Program-made: the position numbers and the translations under genes | Notes under the pieces: generated by a model | Databases searched by the model: none | What the model was told of the DNA's origin: nothing | What the model saw: only the letters and a program-made list of their open reading frames with translations | Part shown: in pieces, positions 28,819 through 38,459 of the stretch | Layout of the letters: each line of letters starts with the position of its first letter | Numbering within the stretch: the stretch's first letter is position 1 | Assembly: GCA_963805295.1 (NCBI GenBank) | Contig: CAWDTW010000106.1 | Span: forward strand, 1-64,000 | Source of the DNA: Roseiarcus sp963805295 | GTDB taxonomy: Bacteria > Pseudomonadota > Alphaproteobacteria > Rhizobiales > Beijerinckiaceae | Direction of reading: 5' to 3' | Length of the DNA stretch: 64,000 nt

Positions 28819-29651
28819 GCGCGCTCCGCTTCGACAACGTGACGATCAGGCTCGGCCGCCGGGACATCCTCTCGGCGGCGAGCTTCGTGGTCGAAGACCG
28901 CGAATTCATCGGCATGCTGGGCCCAAACGGCTCCGGCAAGACGACGCTGATGCGCGCCGCGCTCGGCCTCGTTCCCGTCGCCTCGGGCGCCGTCAGCGTT
29001 CTCGATAAGCCGGTCACCCGCGGCAATTCCGCCATCGGCTACATGCCTCAGAACCGAGGAGCGATCGCCGGCTCGCGGCTTACGGGGTGGGACCTCGTCG
29101 CCAGCGCCGCGATCGGCACGCGCTTCGGCCTCGTGAGACTCGACAAGGCGACGCGGCGCGAGATCGACTGGGCGCTCGACGCGGTGGGCGCGCACGAGCT
29201 CGCCCGCCGCTCGATCGGGGAATTGTCGGGCGGCGAGCGCCAGCGGGTGCTGCTCAGCCAGGCGCTCATCGGCAGGCCGCGCCTGCTGTTGCTCGACGAG
29301 CCGCTGATCTCGCTCGACCCGGCGCATCAGAAGAGCGTCGTCGAGATCGCGCGGCGCATCTGCGACGACCTCAAGGTCGCGATCCTGTTCAGCGCGCACG
29401 AGCTCAATCCGCTGGTCAACGCGATCGATCGGGTGCTCTATCTCGGCGCGGGCGCGGCGGTGATCGGTCCGGTCGACGAGGTTGTCACGGGCCCTGTGCT
29501 GTCGCGACTCTATGGCTCGGACATCGAAGTCGTCCACATCAAGGATCGCTACTTCGTGATGGCGGCCGACGTCGACGTCGAGCGCGACGCGCATCGTCAC
29601 GAAGACCAGGTCCTTAGGCCTGCGCGCGATCACGACGACGCCCATGTTTGA
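28815..29651 (+). CDS. znuC: Zinc ABC transporter, ATP-binding protein
   Basis: 278 residues. Walker A GPNGSGKTT at residues 36-44, signature LSGGERQRVLLSQAL, Walker B LLLLDEPLISLDP and the switch His in LFSAHELNP. It energises ZnuB. It begins at a GTG that overlaps the znuA stop and ends 8 bases into znuB, so the three genes are one operon under Zur. Confidence 0.93.
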   Translation: MSALRFDNVTIRLGRRDILSAASFVVEDREFIGMLGPNGSGKTTLMRAALGLVPVASGAVSVLDKPVTRGNSAIGYMPQNRGAIAGSRLTGWDLVASAAIGTRFGLVRLDKATRREIDWALDAVGAHELARRSIGELSGGERQRVLLSQALIGRPRLLLLDEPLISLDPAHQKSVVEIARRICDDLKVAILFSAHELNPLVNAIDRVLYLGAGAAVIGPVDEVVTGPVLSRLYGSDIEVVHIKDRYFVMAADVDVERDAHRHEDQVLRPARDHDDAHV

Positions 29652-30438
29652 CTACGACTTCATGCGCACCGCCTTCGCCGCGTCGGGGATCGCGGCGGTC
29701 TTGGCGGGCGCCGTCGGCTTCTTTCTTGTGCTGCGCGGACAGACCTTCGCCGGCCATGCGCTCTCCCATGTCGGCTTCACCGGAGCGACCGGAGCGGTGT
29801 TGTTCGGCCTTTCGCCATTCGCCGGCCTCGTCGGCTTTACCCTCGTCGCCGGCGTCGGCATGGGGCTCTTCGGCGAAAAGCTCGCCGCATCGCGACGTCG
29901 CGATCGGCATGATGCTGTCGCTGGCGCTGCGGTCTGGGCCTCCTGTTCCTGCACTTCTACACGTCAGGGGCGACGCAGGCCCAGGCGATCTTGTTCGGCA
30001 ACGTGCTCGGCGTCGACACTCTCGGCGCTCCTGAATCTTGCTCTGTTCGCGGCTTTGAGCCTCGCCGCGCTGGCGCTGATCGTGCGGCCGCTCATTTTCG
30101 CCTCGTTGCAGCCCGAACTCGCCGAGGCGCGCGGGGTGCCGCTGCGCTTCGTCTCGACGGCGTTCCTGGCGATCGTCGCGGTCGCGGTCGCCGAATGCGC
30201 CCAGATCGTCGGCGTGCTCTTGGTGTTCACGCTGATGGTCGGCCCGGCGGCGGCGGCGATGAACCTGACGCGGCGCCTGCCGCTCGCCGTGGCGCTCTCG
30301 GCCGGCCTCGCCCTCGCCGAAGCCTGGGGAGGACTGACGCTCGCCTACTATACCGACTGGCCGGTGAGCTTCTGGATCACCGCGCTCTCTGGCATGGTGT
30401 TCTTCGGCGCGGCGGCGGCGAGGCAATTCGCGGGGTAG
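29644..30438 (+). CDS. znuB: Zinc ABC transporter, permease, three compensating indels
   Basis: Integral membrane permease. Clear family segments: GFFLVLRGQTFAGHALSHVG, then LALIVRPLIFASLQPELAEA and AECAQIVGVLLVFTLMVGPA. Between about 29893 and 30013 the open frame reads Arg/Ser-rich nonsense. The expected helix is found in shifted frames (DVAIGMMLSLAL, GLGLLFLHFYTSGATQAQ, SALLNLALF). Three single-base changes cancel out, so the ORF stays open. This is a strong sign of sequencing error rather than divergence. Confidence 0.88.
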   Translation: MFDYDFMRTAFAASGIAAVLAGAVGFFLVLRGQTFAGHALSHVGFTGATGAVLFGLSPFAGLVGFTLVAGVGMGLFGEKLAASRRRDRHDAVAGAAVWASCSCTSTRQGRRRPRRSCSATCSASTLSALLNLALFAALSLAALALIVRPLIFASLQPELAEARGVPLRFVSTAFLAIVAVAVAECAQIVGVLLVFTLMVGPAAAAMNLTRRLPLAVALSAGLALAEAWGGLTLAYYTDWPVSFWITALSGMVFFGAAAARQFAG

Positions 30439-30470
30439 GGCGCTCGCCCTCACCCCAACCCTCTCCCGCA

Positions 30471-30506
30471 TAGCCCGTCGAGAGACGGGCGTCTTTCGAC
30501 GCCCTA
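30471..30506 (-). repeat. Double-hairpin palindromic element, copy 1
   Basis: On the minus strand TAGGGCGTC-GAAA-GACGCCC is followed by the hairpin CCGTC-TCTC-GACGG and GGCTA. It is flanked by CTCCCGCA and TGCGGGAG, so the element sits in the loop of a larger hairpin. Copies 2 and 3 are at 49541-49578 and 56302-56339. It lies between znuB and recJ. Confidence 0.75.
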
Positions 30507-30552
30507 TGCGGGAGAAGGTGGCGCGAAGCGCCGGATCAGGGCAAGCGGCGAA

Positions 30553-32359
30553 GTGACATCCTCCGGCTACTTTCTCGATGTCGAGGCCTCGGCGCTGGGG
30601 CGGCCGTGGCGACCGCGGCTCGACGGGGCGGGCGAACTCAGAGCGCTCGCCATTGCGCAGGTCGGCGGGCAGGACGAGCTGATCGCCCGGGTGCTTGGCC
30701 GGGCGGGGCGTCGCCCCGGAGGCGGTCGAGCGCTATCTCGATCCGACGCTGCGCGATCTGATGCCCGACCCCTTCGTCATGCGCGACATGGAGGCGGCGA
30801 CCCGGCGGCTCGCCGGCGCGGTCGAGCGGGGCGAGCTCGTCGCGATCTTCGGCGACTACGACGTCGACGGCGCCTGCAGCGCGGCGCTGCTGAGCGAATT
30901 CCTCAACGCCTGCGGCTCGGAGACGATCGTCCACATCCCCGACCGCGTCTCCGAAGGCTACGGTCCCAACGCCGAGGCGATGGCGGGTTTCGCCGCGAAG
31001 GGCGCTAAGCTCGTCGTCACGGTCGACTGCGGAGCGGTGAGCCACGAGCCGTTCGAGCACGCGGCCCGGCTCGGCCTCGACGTGATCGTGTTCGATCATC
31101 ACCAGGCCCCCGAGACACTGCCCAGAGCGCTCGCCCTCGTCGACCCTAACCGGCAGGACGATCTCTCCGGCCTCGGACATCTCTCGGCCGCCGGCGTCGT
31201 CTATATGGCGCTCGTCGCGCTGAACCGGGCCTTGCGCGAAGCCGGCTTCTGGAACGGCCGAAAGCTTAACGACGGGAAGCCGCCGGATCTCCTTGCCGCG
31301 CTCGATCTGGTTGCGCTCGCCACCGTCGCCGACGTCGTGCCGCTGACCGGCTTGAACCGCGCCTTCGTGGTCAAGGGGCTCAGGGTCATGCGCCAGCGCC
31401 GCCGTCCGGGCTTGGCCGCACTGTTCGACGTCGCCGGCGCCGACGGCCCGCCGCGGCCCGATCATCTCGGCTTCATGATCGGGCCGCGCATCAACGCGGG
31501 CGGGCGGATCGGCGACGCGGCCCTGGGCGCGCGGCTCCTGACCACGACCGACGATCTCGAGGCGCGGGCCATCGCCGCGGAACTCGACCGGTTGAACCGC
31601 GCCCGGCAGCAGATCGAGATCGCCGCCCTGGCGGAAGCGGAGGCCGAGGCGTTCTTCTCGCTCGGCCTCGAGGAGCGGGGCGCCGCGGTGGTGGTGGCGG
31701 GCGAGAGCTGGCCGCCGGGCGTGGTCGGCCTTCTCGCGGCGCGGCTCAAGGAGCGGTTCGACCGCCCGGCCTTCGCGCTGACCTTTTCCGGCGGACATGC
31801 GGTCGGCTCGGGCCGCTCGATCGCCGGCGTCGACCTCGGCAGAACGGTTCGGGCCGCAGTCGAGGCGGGCCTGCTGGTCAAGGGCGGCGGCCACGCCATG
31901 GCGGCCGGCGTGACGCTCGAGAAGCATCGGCTCGGCGAGTGGCGCGCCTTTCTCGAGGAGCGGCTCGCCGAGCCGGTCGCCCGGGCGCGCGCCGAGGCGA
32001 GCCTCGCGGTCGACGCCGCAATGACCGCGGGCGCGGCGACGCCCGCGCTCGCCCACAAGCTCGAGGCCGCCGGCCCCTACGGCTCCGGCAATCCGGAACC
32101 TTTGTTCGTCCTGCCGCGCCATCGCCTCGCCGACGTCACGCCCGTCGGCGTCGATCACCTCCGGGTGCGCGCGGTTGCGGGCGACGGGTCGGCAATCGAC
32201 GCGATGGCGTTTCGTTCCGTCGGCAAGAAGCTCGGCGAGGCGCTGACCCGCCTCAGGGGCTCGTCGGTCCACCTTGCCGGAACGCTCGCCGTCAACCGCT
32301 ACGGCGGGCGCGAGCGGGCGCAATTGAGGGTGGTCGACGTGGCGGAGGTCTCGCGTTGA
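30553..32359 (+). CDS. recJ: Single-stranded-DNA-specific exonuclease RecJ, one frameshift
   Basis: About 601 residues, a 5'-3' ssDNA exonuclease for recombination and mismatch repair. DHH-family motifs: AIFGDYDVDGACSAALL, LVVTVDCGAVSHEPFEHA, VFDHHQAPETLP; DHHA1 domain with GGGHAMAAGVTLEKH; and a C-terminal OB-like part (YGSGNPEPLFVLP). The frame changes near 30697: removing one T (CTTGG to CTGG) connects DELIARVL to AGRGVAPEAVERYLDP. GTG 30553 is the likely start. Confidence 0.92.
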
Positions 32360-32388
32360 GCGGCGGCGGCCGCGCCGCGAGCAGAGAA

Positions 32389-32565
32389 AATTCCCTGCCG
32401 GCAGGGAACGAGTAGGGAATATCGTCGCTTTTTGGCCTTTTCTGTCCAGAATAGGCGTTGGATTCCAGGACCTTGCAGAGAAATTCCCTGCGCGGGCGAG
32501 CAGGGAATTTTTCTTCGCCGAGCAGGGAATGTGCGGGGAATTTATTGTCGAGGGCAGGGAATTTC
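32389..32565. repeat. Helix-phased CAGGGAAT repeats (locus C)
   Basis: Forward motifs start at 32402, 32413 (TAGGGAA), 32501, 32523, 32534 (CGGGGAA) and 32555, with spacings of 11, 22, 11 and 21 within the two groups. Inverted AATTCCCTG copies are at 32389 and 32482. It fills the gap between recJ and the convergent LysR gene. Confidence 0.7.
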
Positions 32566-32617
32566 CGCGCCAAGGCCAAGAGCGCGCTCAACTGGCGCCC
32601 AAGAGCCGCAATTCGCC

Positions 32618-33586
32618 TCAGGAGCGCCCGGCGCCGCGATCAGAGCCCGCGCCGGTCGCGTGCTCGCAGCCGGTTTCATGTTCGAAGGACGAAATCCGAG
32701 ATCGCGTCACGGCTCGCTCGAGATAGTCGGCGAAGACGCGCGCCTTTTGCGAAGGCCGCCGGCCGGCGGGGAAGACCATGAACGCGACCATCGGATCAAG
32801 CGCGTAATCGGCCAGCACTTCCGTGAGCGCCCCCGATGCGAGCTCCTCCGAGCACATCCAGGTCGACGCGACGGCGACGCCGAGACCGGCTGAGGCGCAG
32901 CCGACGACGCCCGCGGCCGAGCGCGCATGGACTCTTGGCTCGACAGGCGCGTTCTCGGTCTGGCCGTTTCGGCGCGCCGCCCAGCTTCGTTCGCCCGGCG
33001 CCGCAGGACCGCCGCCGATCAAATCGTGCTCGGCAAGGTCGGCGAGGCTCTTCGGCGCGCCCCGCCGCACCAGGTAGGACGGCGCGGCGACGAAGAGACG
33101 CCTTGCGCTTTCGAGCTTGCGCGCCACGAAGCTCGAGTCCGGCTGCTCGCCGACCCGCAGCGCAAGGTCGGCCCCTTCGGCGATGAGATTCTCGTAGCGG
33201 TCCGACATCATTAGATCGATCTTGAGCAGCGGGCGCCGCTCGAGGAAGGCGGGAAGAAGCGGGGCGATCCGCCGCGCGCCGTAGGTCGACGGCAGCGCGA
33301 CGCGCAGCACGCCCGATAGCCGGTCCGCGCCGCGCGCGGCGTTCTCGGCGTCCTCGACGGCGGCGAGCGCGTCGCGCGCCCGCGCGAAGAGGGCCTCGCC
33401 GGCGTCGGTGGCCGAGATTTGCCGCGTCGTCCTTGCGACGAGCTTGACGCCCAATCAATTCTCCAGCGCGGCCACCGCCCGCGAAGCGGAAGGCTGCGTG
33501 AGGCCGAACTCGCGGGCGGCTTTCGAGAAGCTCCCGGTTTCGACGGTCCGAACGAAGAGAGCGAGTTGCTGGAGCCGGTCATTCAT
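32618..33586 (-). pseudogene. LysR-family regulator with an in-frame stop
   Basis: N-terminal helix-turn-helix MNDRLQQLALFVRTVETGSF, then REFGLTQPSASRAVAALEN and TGA at codon 44 (33457-33455), where relatives have Arg (CGA to TGA). It continues in frame as LGVKLVARTTRQISATDAGE and a complete effector domain. Unlike most breaks here this is a substitution, so it may be genuine inactivation. Divergent from an SDR gene, the usual LysR target layout. A C-terminal extension rich in Gly and Arg follows the conserved part. Confidence 0.8.
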
Positions 33587-33715
33587 ACGATTACCGCATT
33601 TATCTTATACCGATTGCCGCGCTAATCGCCACTTCTTGCATGACCTAACTCTCCGTCAACAGCCGGAGCCCTGCGGAACGCAGGACCGGACGGACCAGAG
33701 CAAAGGAGCGCAATC

Positions 33716-34462
33716 ATGGGCGAGCTGTCCGGAAGAGTCGCAGTTGTCACCGGGGCTTCGAAGGGGATCGGCGCGGCCATCGCGCGAGCCTTCGCCAAGG
33801 CGGGCGCGGCGGTGGCGGTCAATTACGCTTCGAACAAGGCCGACGCCGATCGGGTGATCGGCGAGATCGTCAAGGCCGGCGGCAAAGCGGTCGCGATCCA
33901 GGCGGATGTCGCTAAGCGCGCCGACGTTCAACGTCTGTTTGCGGAGACCATAGAAAAGCTGGGCCGACCCAATCTCCTTGTGAACAACGCCGGCGTGTAC
34001 AGCTTCGCGCCGCTCGAGGCGGTGACCGAGGAGGATTTTCACCGTCAGTTCAACACCAACGTGCTCGGAGCGATCTTCGCCACCCAGGAAGCCGTCAAAG
34101 CTTTCGACGGCTCGGGCGGCAGCGTGATCAACTTCAGCACCATCTCGAGCACGAACCCTTCGCCGAACAGCCTCGTCTATTCCGCCTCGAAAAGCGCGAT
34201 CGACACGATCACGCGCGAACTGGCCCTTGAGCTTGCCGGCAAGGGAATTCGGGTGAACGCCATCGCGCCCGGCATGACCGAGACGGAAGGCTTCGCCGCG
34301 GCGGGCTTGAGCGCCGAGTCGGCGAAGGCGCTGGGCTTCTCGCTGCCGATGGGGCGGCTCGGCCGGCCCGACGACATTGCGCGGGTCGCGCTGTTTCTCG
34401 CCTCCGACCAGTCCGCCTGGGTGACCGGCGAGCGCATCGCAGTTTCTGGAGGACAGAGGTAG
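33716..34462 (+). CDS. SDR-family oxidoreductase (FabG-like)
   Basis: 248 residues. Rossmann motif TGASKGIGAAIA, NNAG (LLVNNAGVYSF), catalytic Ser near FSTISST and YxxxK in YSASKSAID, C-terminal DDIARVALFLASDQSAWVTG. NADP preference is plausible. Substrate not deducible. AAAGGAG lies 8 bases before the ATG. It is divergently arranged with the LysR gene and probably its target. Confidence 0.88.
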   Translation: MGELSGRVAVVTGASKGIGAAIARAFAKAGAAVAVNYASNKADADRVIGEIVKAGGKAVAIQADVAKRADVQRLFAETIEKLGRPNLLVNNAGVYSFAPLEAVTEEDFHRQFNTNVLGAIFATQEAVKAFDGSGGSVINFSTISSTNPSPNSLVYSASKSAIDTITRELALELAGKGIRVNAIAPGMTETEGFAAAGLSAESAKALGFSLPMGRLGRPDDIARVALFLASDQSAWVTGERIAVSGGQR

Positions 34463-34544
34463 GCGAGCCGATTCCAACTCGCCCCCGCGGGAGGCGGGCG
34501 CGTGCGCCCGGCTTTCGCACGGGGAGGAGCGGGAACGCCGCCTC

Positions 34545-34573
34545 TTGACAATAAGCGCATATACGCCTAAATC
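34545..34573 (+). promoter_or_regulatory. marR promoter with overlapping operator
   Basis: TTGACA (34545-34550), a 17-bp spacer that contains GCATATACGCC (34557-34567), then TAAATC as a weak -10. The same 11-mer precedes emrA. An operator between -35 and -10 would block RNA polymerase when MarR binds. Confidence 0.6.
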
Positions 34574-34605
34574 GTCGAACGCAAAGGAAGCAAGGACGAT
34601 CAGCG

Positions 34606-35067
34606 ATGTCGCCGGATTGGGTCGCCGCTCCTGAGGAATGCACCTGCCTGGCCGTCCGGCAGGCGGCTCGGCGCGTCACGCAGTATTATGACCAGTTTTT
34701 GGCGCCGTCGGGCCTGCGGACGACGCAGTTCTCGATCCTGGCCAAGCTGCGTCGGCTGGGAGAGACGACGATCAACGAACTGGCCGCCGAAATGGTTATG
34801 GACCGGACCACCCTCGGCCGTAATGTCCTGCCGCTCGAACGCGAAGGCCTGATCGGCATCGAGCCCGGCCGGACCGACCGCCGCAGCAAAACCGTGAAGC
34901 TGACCGCTGAGGGCCGCAAACGCCTCGACGAAGCGGGCGAAGGCTGGCGTGCGGCGCAGGCGGGCTTTGCGCGCGTATTTGGCGAGGAGCGCACGGTTCT
35001 CTTGCGGTCCCTCCTTCGCGAGGCGGCGGGAACCGAACTCCCCGAAGCATCAACGGCCAAACAATAG
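34606..35067 (+). CDS. MarR-family regulator of the EmrAB pump
   Basis: 153 residues. Winged helix: LRTTQFSILAKLRRLGETTI, then ELAAEMVMDRTTLGRNVLPL, and the wing GIEPGRTDRRSKTVKLTAEG. MarR proteins release DNA when they bind phenolic or lipophilic ligands. Shared operator-like 11-mers in front of this gene and emrA suggest it represses itself and the pump. 82 bases separate its stop from emrA. Confidence 0.88.
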   Translation: MSPDWVAAPEECTCLAVRQAARRVTQYYDQFLAPSGLRTTQFSILAKLRRLGETTINELAAEMVMDRTTLGRNVLPLEREGLIGIEPGRTDRRSKTVKLTAEGRKRLDEAGEGWRAAQAGFARVFGEERTVLLRSLLREAAGTELPEASTAKQ

Positions 35068-35104
35068 GGAAACCTCGCATGGGTCCGCGTGAAGAGCAAC
35101 TCCA

Positions 35105-35125
35105 GCGTATAGGAGCATATACGCC
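35105..35125. promoter_or_regulatory. Operator-like palindrome before emrA
   Basis: GCGTATA (35105-35111) and TATACGC (35118-35124) form a 7-bp inverted repeat with a 6-bp centre. The segment GCATATACGCC (35115-35125) is identical to that in the marR promoter. Confidence 0.6.
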
Positions 35126-35149
35126 TTTCTTCTCCAACAGGAGGCAGTG

Positions 35150-36256
35150 ATGGCCGATATCGCCGTTGAGCACATCCCCCGACCCGTCAGAGCCAGGGCG
35201 TTCGCCAAGCAGACGCTGAAACGGGCGCTGCTCGCCGGGCTTGCCGGCCTCTTCGCCGTGGTCGGCGCGCGCTTCGGTTACGACTGGTGGACCGTCGGGC
35301 GCTTCATTGAAACAACCGACGACGCCTATGTCGGAGGCGACGTCACTCCGATATCGCCGCATGTGGCCGGTTTCGTCGAAGAGATTCTGGTCAAGGACAA
35401 TGACTATGTCCGCGCCGGAAAACCGCTCATCCGCCTCGACGACCGCGATTTTCGAGCCGCTTTGGATCATGCGGCCGCGGTCATCGGCGAGCGGCAGGCG
35501 ACGCTTGCGAGCCTTCAGGCGCGCGCGCAGTCGCAGCAATCGATCATCCAGCAAGCGGTGGCGGATGTCGACGCCAAAGCGGCTCAGGCGGCTTTCGCCG
35601 AGGCGGACAACTCGCGGTATCGGCGCCTTACTGAAACCGGGTCCGGGTCCCGCCAGAACGCCGAACGGGCTTTGGCGCTGAACAACGCGGCGCAATCGGC
35701 GCTGGTCGCGTCCCGGGCGGGGGTCGACGCCGCCAAGCAGCAGCTCGCCGTAACGAACGCGGAGATTATCGAGGCGCGCGCTGCCGTCGCTCAGGCCGAG
35801 GCGGACCTCCGCAGCGCCCGGCTCAATCTCGACTATACGGGCATCCGCTCCCCCATCGACGGATATGTCGCCAATCGTGCGGCGCAAGTCGGCGCCTTCG
35901 TCTCGACCGGGGCCTATCTCCTCACCGTCGTCCCGGCGCACGATCTCTGGGTGGACGCCAATTTCAAGGAGGATCAGCTCGAACGAATGGCGCCGGGCGA
36001 GCCGGTGACGGTCGTCGCCGACACTCTGCCGGACCACCTCTTTCACGGCCGGATCGGCAGCCTCGCTCATGGGACTGGAGCAATCTTCAGCGTGATCCCG
36101 CCAGAGAACGCAACGGGCAACTTCACCAAAATCGTCCAGCGAGTTCCGGTGCGGATTGCGCTCGACCCCGGCGATCCCATGCTCAGATCTCTGCGGCCGG
36201 GCCTGTCCACGACCGTGAGCGTCGACACAAGGTCGAAGTCGGAGAAGGGGCAATGA
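35150..36256 (+). CDS. emrA: HlyD/EmrA-type membrane fusion protein
   Basis: 368 residues. One N-terminal membrane helix (ALLAGLAGLFAVVGARFGYD), then a split biotinyl-lipoyl domain (ETTDDAYVGGDVTPISPHVA; LDYTGIRSPIDGYV), a long alpha-hairpin in between and a C-terminal beta domain (DANFKEDQLERMAPGEPVTV). It connects EmrB to the outer membrane for drug export. GGAGGCA precedes ATG 35150. The stop overlaps emrB (ATGA). Confidence 0.92.
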   Translation: MADIAVEHIPRPVRARAFAKQTLKRALLAGLAGLFAVVGARFGYDWWTVGRFIETTDDAYVGGDVTPISPHVAGFVEEILVKDNDYVRAGKPLIRLDDRDFRAALDHAAAVIGERQATLASLQARAQSQQSIIQQAVADVDAKAAQAAFAEADNSRYRRLTETGSGSRQNAERALALNNAAQSALVASRAGVDAAKQQLAVTNAEIIEARAAVAQAEADLRSARLNLDYTGIRSPIDGYVANRAAQVGAFVSTGAYLLTVVPAHDLWVDANFKEDQLERMAPGEPVTVVADTLPDHLFHGRIGSLAHGTGAIFSVIPPENATGNFTKIVQRVPVRIALDPGDPMLRSLRPGLSTTVSVDTRSKSEKGQ

Positions 36257-37815
36257 CCGAGGCGACCTCCACGTCGAGCTGGCTGCGCAGTCTCCTTCCC
36301 TTCACGGTGATGTGCGTGGGCATGTTCATCGCGCTCCTGGACATCCAGATCGTCGCGTCCTCCCTACAGAACATCGGAGGCGGGTTGTCCGCGGCCCAGG
36401 ACGAGATCAGCTGGGTGCAGACCGCCTATCTGATCGCAGAAATCGTCGTGATCCCGCTGTCGGGCTGGCTGACACGCGTCTTCTCCACGCGCTGGCTGTT
36501 CACCGCCTCGGCCGCCGGCTTCACCGCGACGAGCGTGCTCTGCGGGCTCGCCTGGAACATCGAGAGCATGATCGTTTTCCGCGCGCTCCAGGGTCTCCTC
36601 GGCGCGTCGATGATCCCGACCGTCTTCACCTCGTCGTTCCACTATTTCCAGGGCCCGCGCAGGGTCTATTCCGCCGCCGTCATCGGCACGATCGCCTCCG
36701 TGGCGCCGACGCTGGGCCCGGTGATCGGCGGCTTCATCACCGATGTGCTCGACTGGCGCTGGCTGTTCTACATCAATCTGGCGCCGGGCTTGGCGATCGC
36801 TCTCCTCATCCCGGTCCTCGTCAAGATCGACGAGCCCGATCTTTCCTTGCTCAGGGAGGCCGACTACCCCGGCATCGCGCTGATGGCCGTCGCGCTGGGC
36901 ACGCTGGAATACGTGCTCGAGGAAGGCGCGCGCTGGAACTGGTTCGACGACGCGACCATCCGCGATTGCGCGGCAATCTCCTGCGTCGCCGGCGTCCTGT
37001 TCGTGGCTCGCAGCCTCACGTTCCCGCGACCCGTGGTCGACCTGCGCGCGCTCCTCAACCGGAACTTCACGCTCGGCTGCGTGCTGTCGTTCGTGACCGG
37101 CGTCGGGATTTTCTCGACCATCTACCTGACCCCGCTGTTTCTCGGCTACGTGCGGGGCTTCAGCGCCTGGCAGACGGGAACCGCGATTTTCTCCACCGGC
37201 GCGGCCTCCCTGATCGGGGTCCCGGTCTACATCCTGCTCGCGCGCAAGTTCGATACGCGCTGGCTCATGATGGCCGGACTCGCGTCCTTCGGCCTGTCGA
37301 TGTGGAGCTTCAGCTTCATCACCCATGACTGGGGCGGAGGCGAGCTCCTCCTGCCGCAGATCCTTCGCGGCTTTCCCCAGGTTTTCGCGGTCGCTCCGGC
37401 CGTCACTCTCGGCCTTGGCAGCCTGCCGCCGGATCGTCTCAAATATGCGAGCGGCCTGTTCAACATGATGCGCAACCTCGGGGGAGCGGTGGGCATCGCG
37501 ATCTGCGGGGCGATCCTCAACGACCGGACAAATTTCCATTTTCTGACGATTGCGTCGAACCTGACCCCGGCCAATGTCGCCATGGTCCAGTTCATGGACG
37601 GCGTCGAGCAGCGCTTCAGCCCTTTGCGCGGCCACCCGAACGTGCACGCCGCCGCTCTCAAGGAGATTTGGAATCTCGCCTACCGCGAGGCGTCGACCCT
37701 CGCCTATGCCGACGCCTTCCGCGTCATCATGATCGCCTTCATCGCCGCCACCTTGCTGGTCCCCCTCATGCGGAAGGTCGCGGTCCCGGCGGGACCGGCA
37801 ACGAATTCGCGCTAG
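36253..37815 (+). CDS. emrB: DHA2-family MFS multidrug exporter EmrB
   Basis: 520 residues, 14 predicted helices. Starts LPFTVMCVGMFIALLDIQIV with the DHA2 motif D1 (LLDIQIV), then QTAYLIAEIVVIPLSGWLTR, motif A/B region FRALQGLLGASMIP and motif C-like GPVIGGFITDVLDWRWLFYI. Uses the proton gradient to export hydrophobic compounds with EmrA. No outer-membrane TolC-type gene is in the operon. Confidence 0.92.
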   Translation: MTEATSTSSWLRSLLPFTVMCVGMFIALLDIQIVASSLQNIGGGLSAAQDEISWVQTAYLIAEIVVIPLSGWLTRVFSTRWLFTASAAGFTATSVLCGLAWNIESMIVFRALQGLLGASMIPTVFTSSFHYFQGPRRVYSAAVIGTIASVAPTLGPVIGGFITDVLDWRWLFYINLAPGLAIALLIPVLVKIDEPDLSLLREADYPGIALMAVALGTLEYVLEEGARWNWFDDATIRDCAAISCVAGVLFVARSLTFPRPVVDLRALLNRNFTLGCVLSFVTGVGIFSTIYLTPLFLGYVRGFSAWQTGTAIFSTGAASLIGVPVYILLARKFDTRWLMMAGLASFGLSMWSFSFITHDWGGGELLLPQILRGFPQVFAVAPAVTLGLGSLPPDRLKYASGLFNMMRNLGGAVGIAICGAILNDRTNFHFLTIASNLTPANVAMVQFMDGVEQRFSPLRGHPNVHAAALKEIWNLAYREASTLAYADAFRVIMIAFIAATLLVPLMRKVAVPAGPATNSR

Positions 37816-38459
37816 CCCCCCATCTCAACCGAAAGGGCACAACCATGAAGATTCGTAACTCAGTTGCATCCATAACCGGCGCAAACCGAGGACTCGGCTT
37901 GACCTTTGCGCGAGAACTGCTCGCCGCTGGGGCGCTAAGGGTCTACGCCGCCGCGAGACACCCCGAACGCATCTCGCTCGATGGCGTCGACCGGGTGCGT
38001 CTGGACGTCACGAAACCCGACAGTATCGCCGCCGCCGCAAGCGAGTGCGCCGACGTTAATCTGCTAATCAACAACGCTGGGATTTCGCTCTGGACAGGCT
38101 TCCTTTCGCCCAACGCCGTCGAAGCCGCTCACTCAGAAATGGAGACCAACTACTTTGGGCCGCTCGCGCTAAGGCGATGCCCAAAAACTATTGCTTCATT
38201 TCGTGAAACCTCGGCGAGATGCTGTAGTTCCATTCTGGATGGAATGAGTCTCGGGTCATGTTGAGGGTCGCCATTTCCGCGTCCGAGACCTTGATGCCCT
38301 TTGGATAGGTGTTGCTATCGAGTTCGCAGCGGATTTTGAGACCGGTTTTCGTCGTGGTGTTGGCGATCAGTTCGATGACGATGAGGAGGCTGAGGAGTGG
38401 CGTCGCGCGCCAGTTCTGCGTGATGTGGCAGAACATGCGATGCTCGATCTTGTTCCACT

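Noticed and set aside
30638..32323. 561-codon minus-strand ORF opposite recJ
   Set aside because: Composition (Arg, Glu, Gly, Val) and limits follow recJ; typical antisense shadow in high-GC DNA.
32389..32565. CRISPR or iteron array at the CAGGGAAT repeats
   Set aside because: The motif is only 7-9 bp, appears in both orientations at 11/21/22-bp steps, and has no replication gene nearby.
36364..37647. 427-codon minus-strand ORF opposite emrB
   Set aside because: Antisense shadow; no start signal and no family features.
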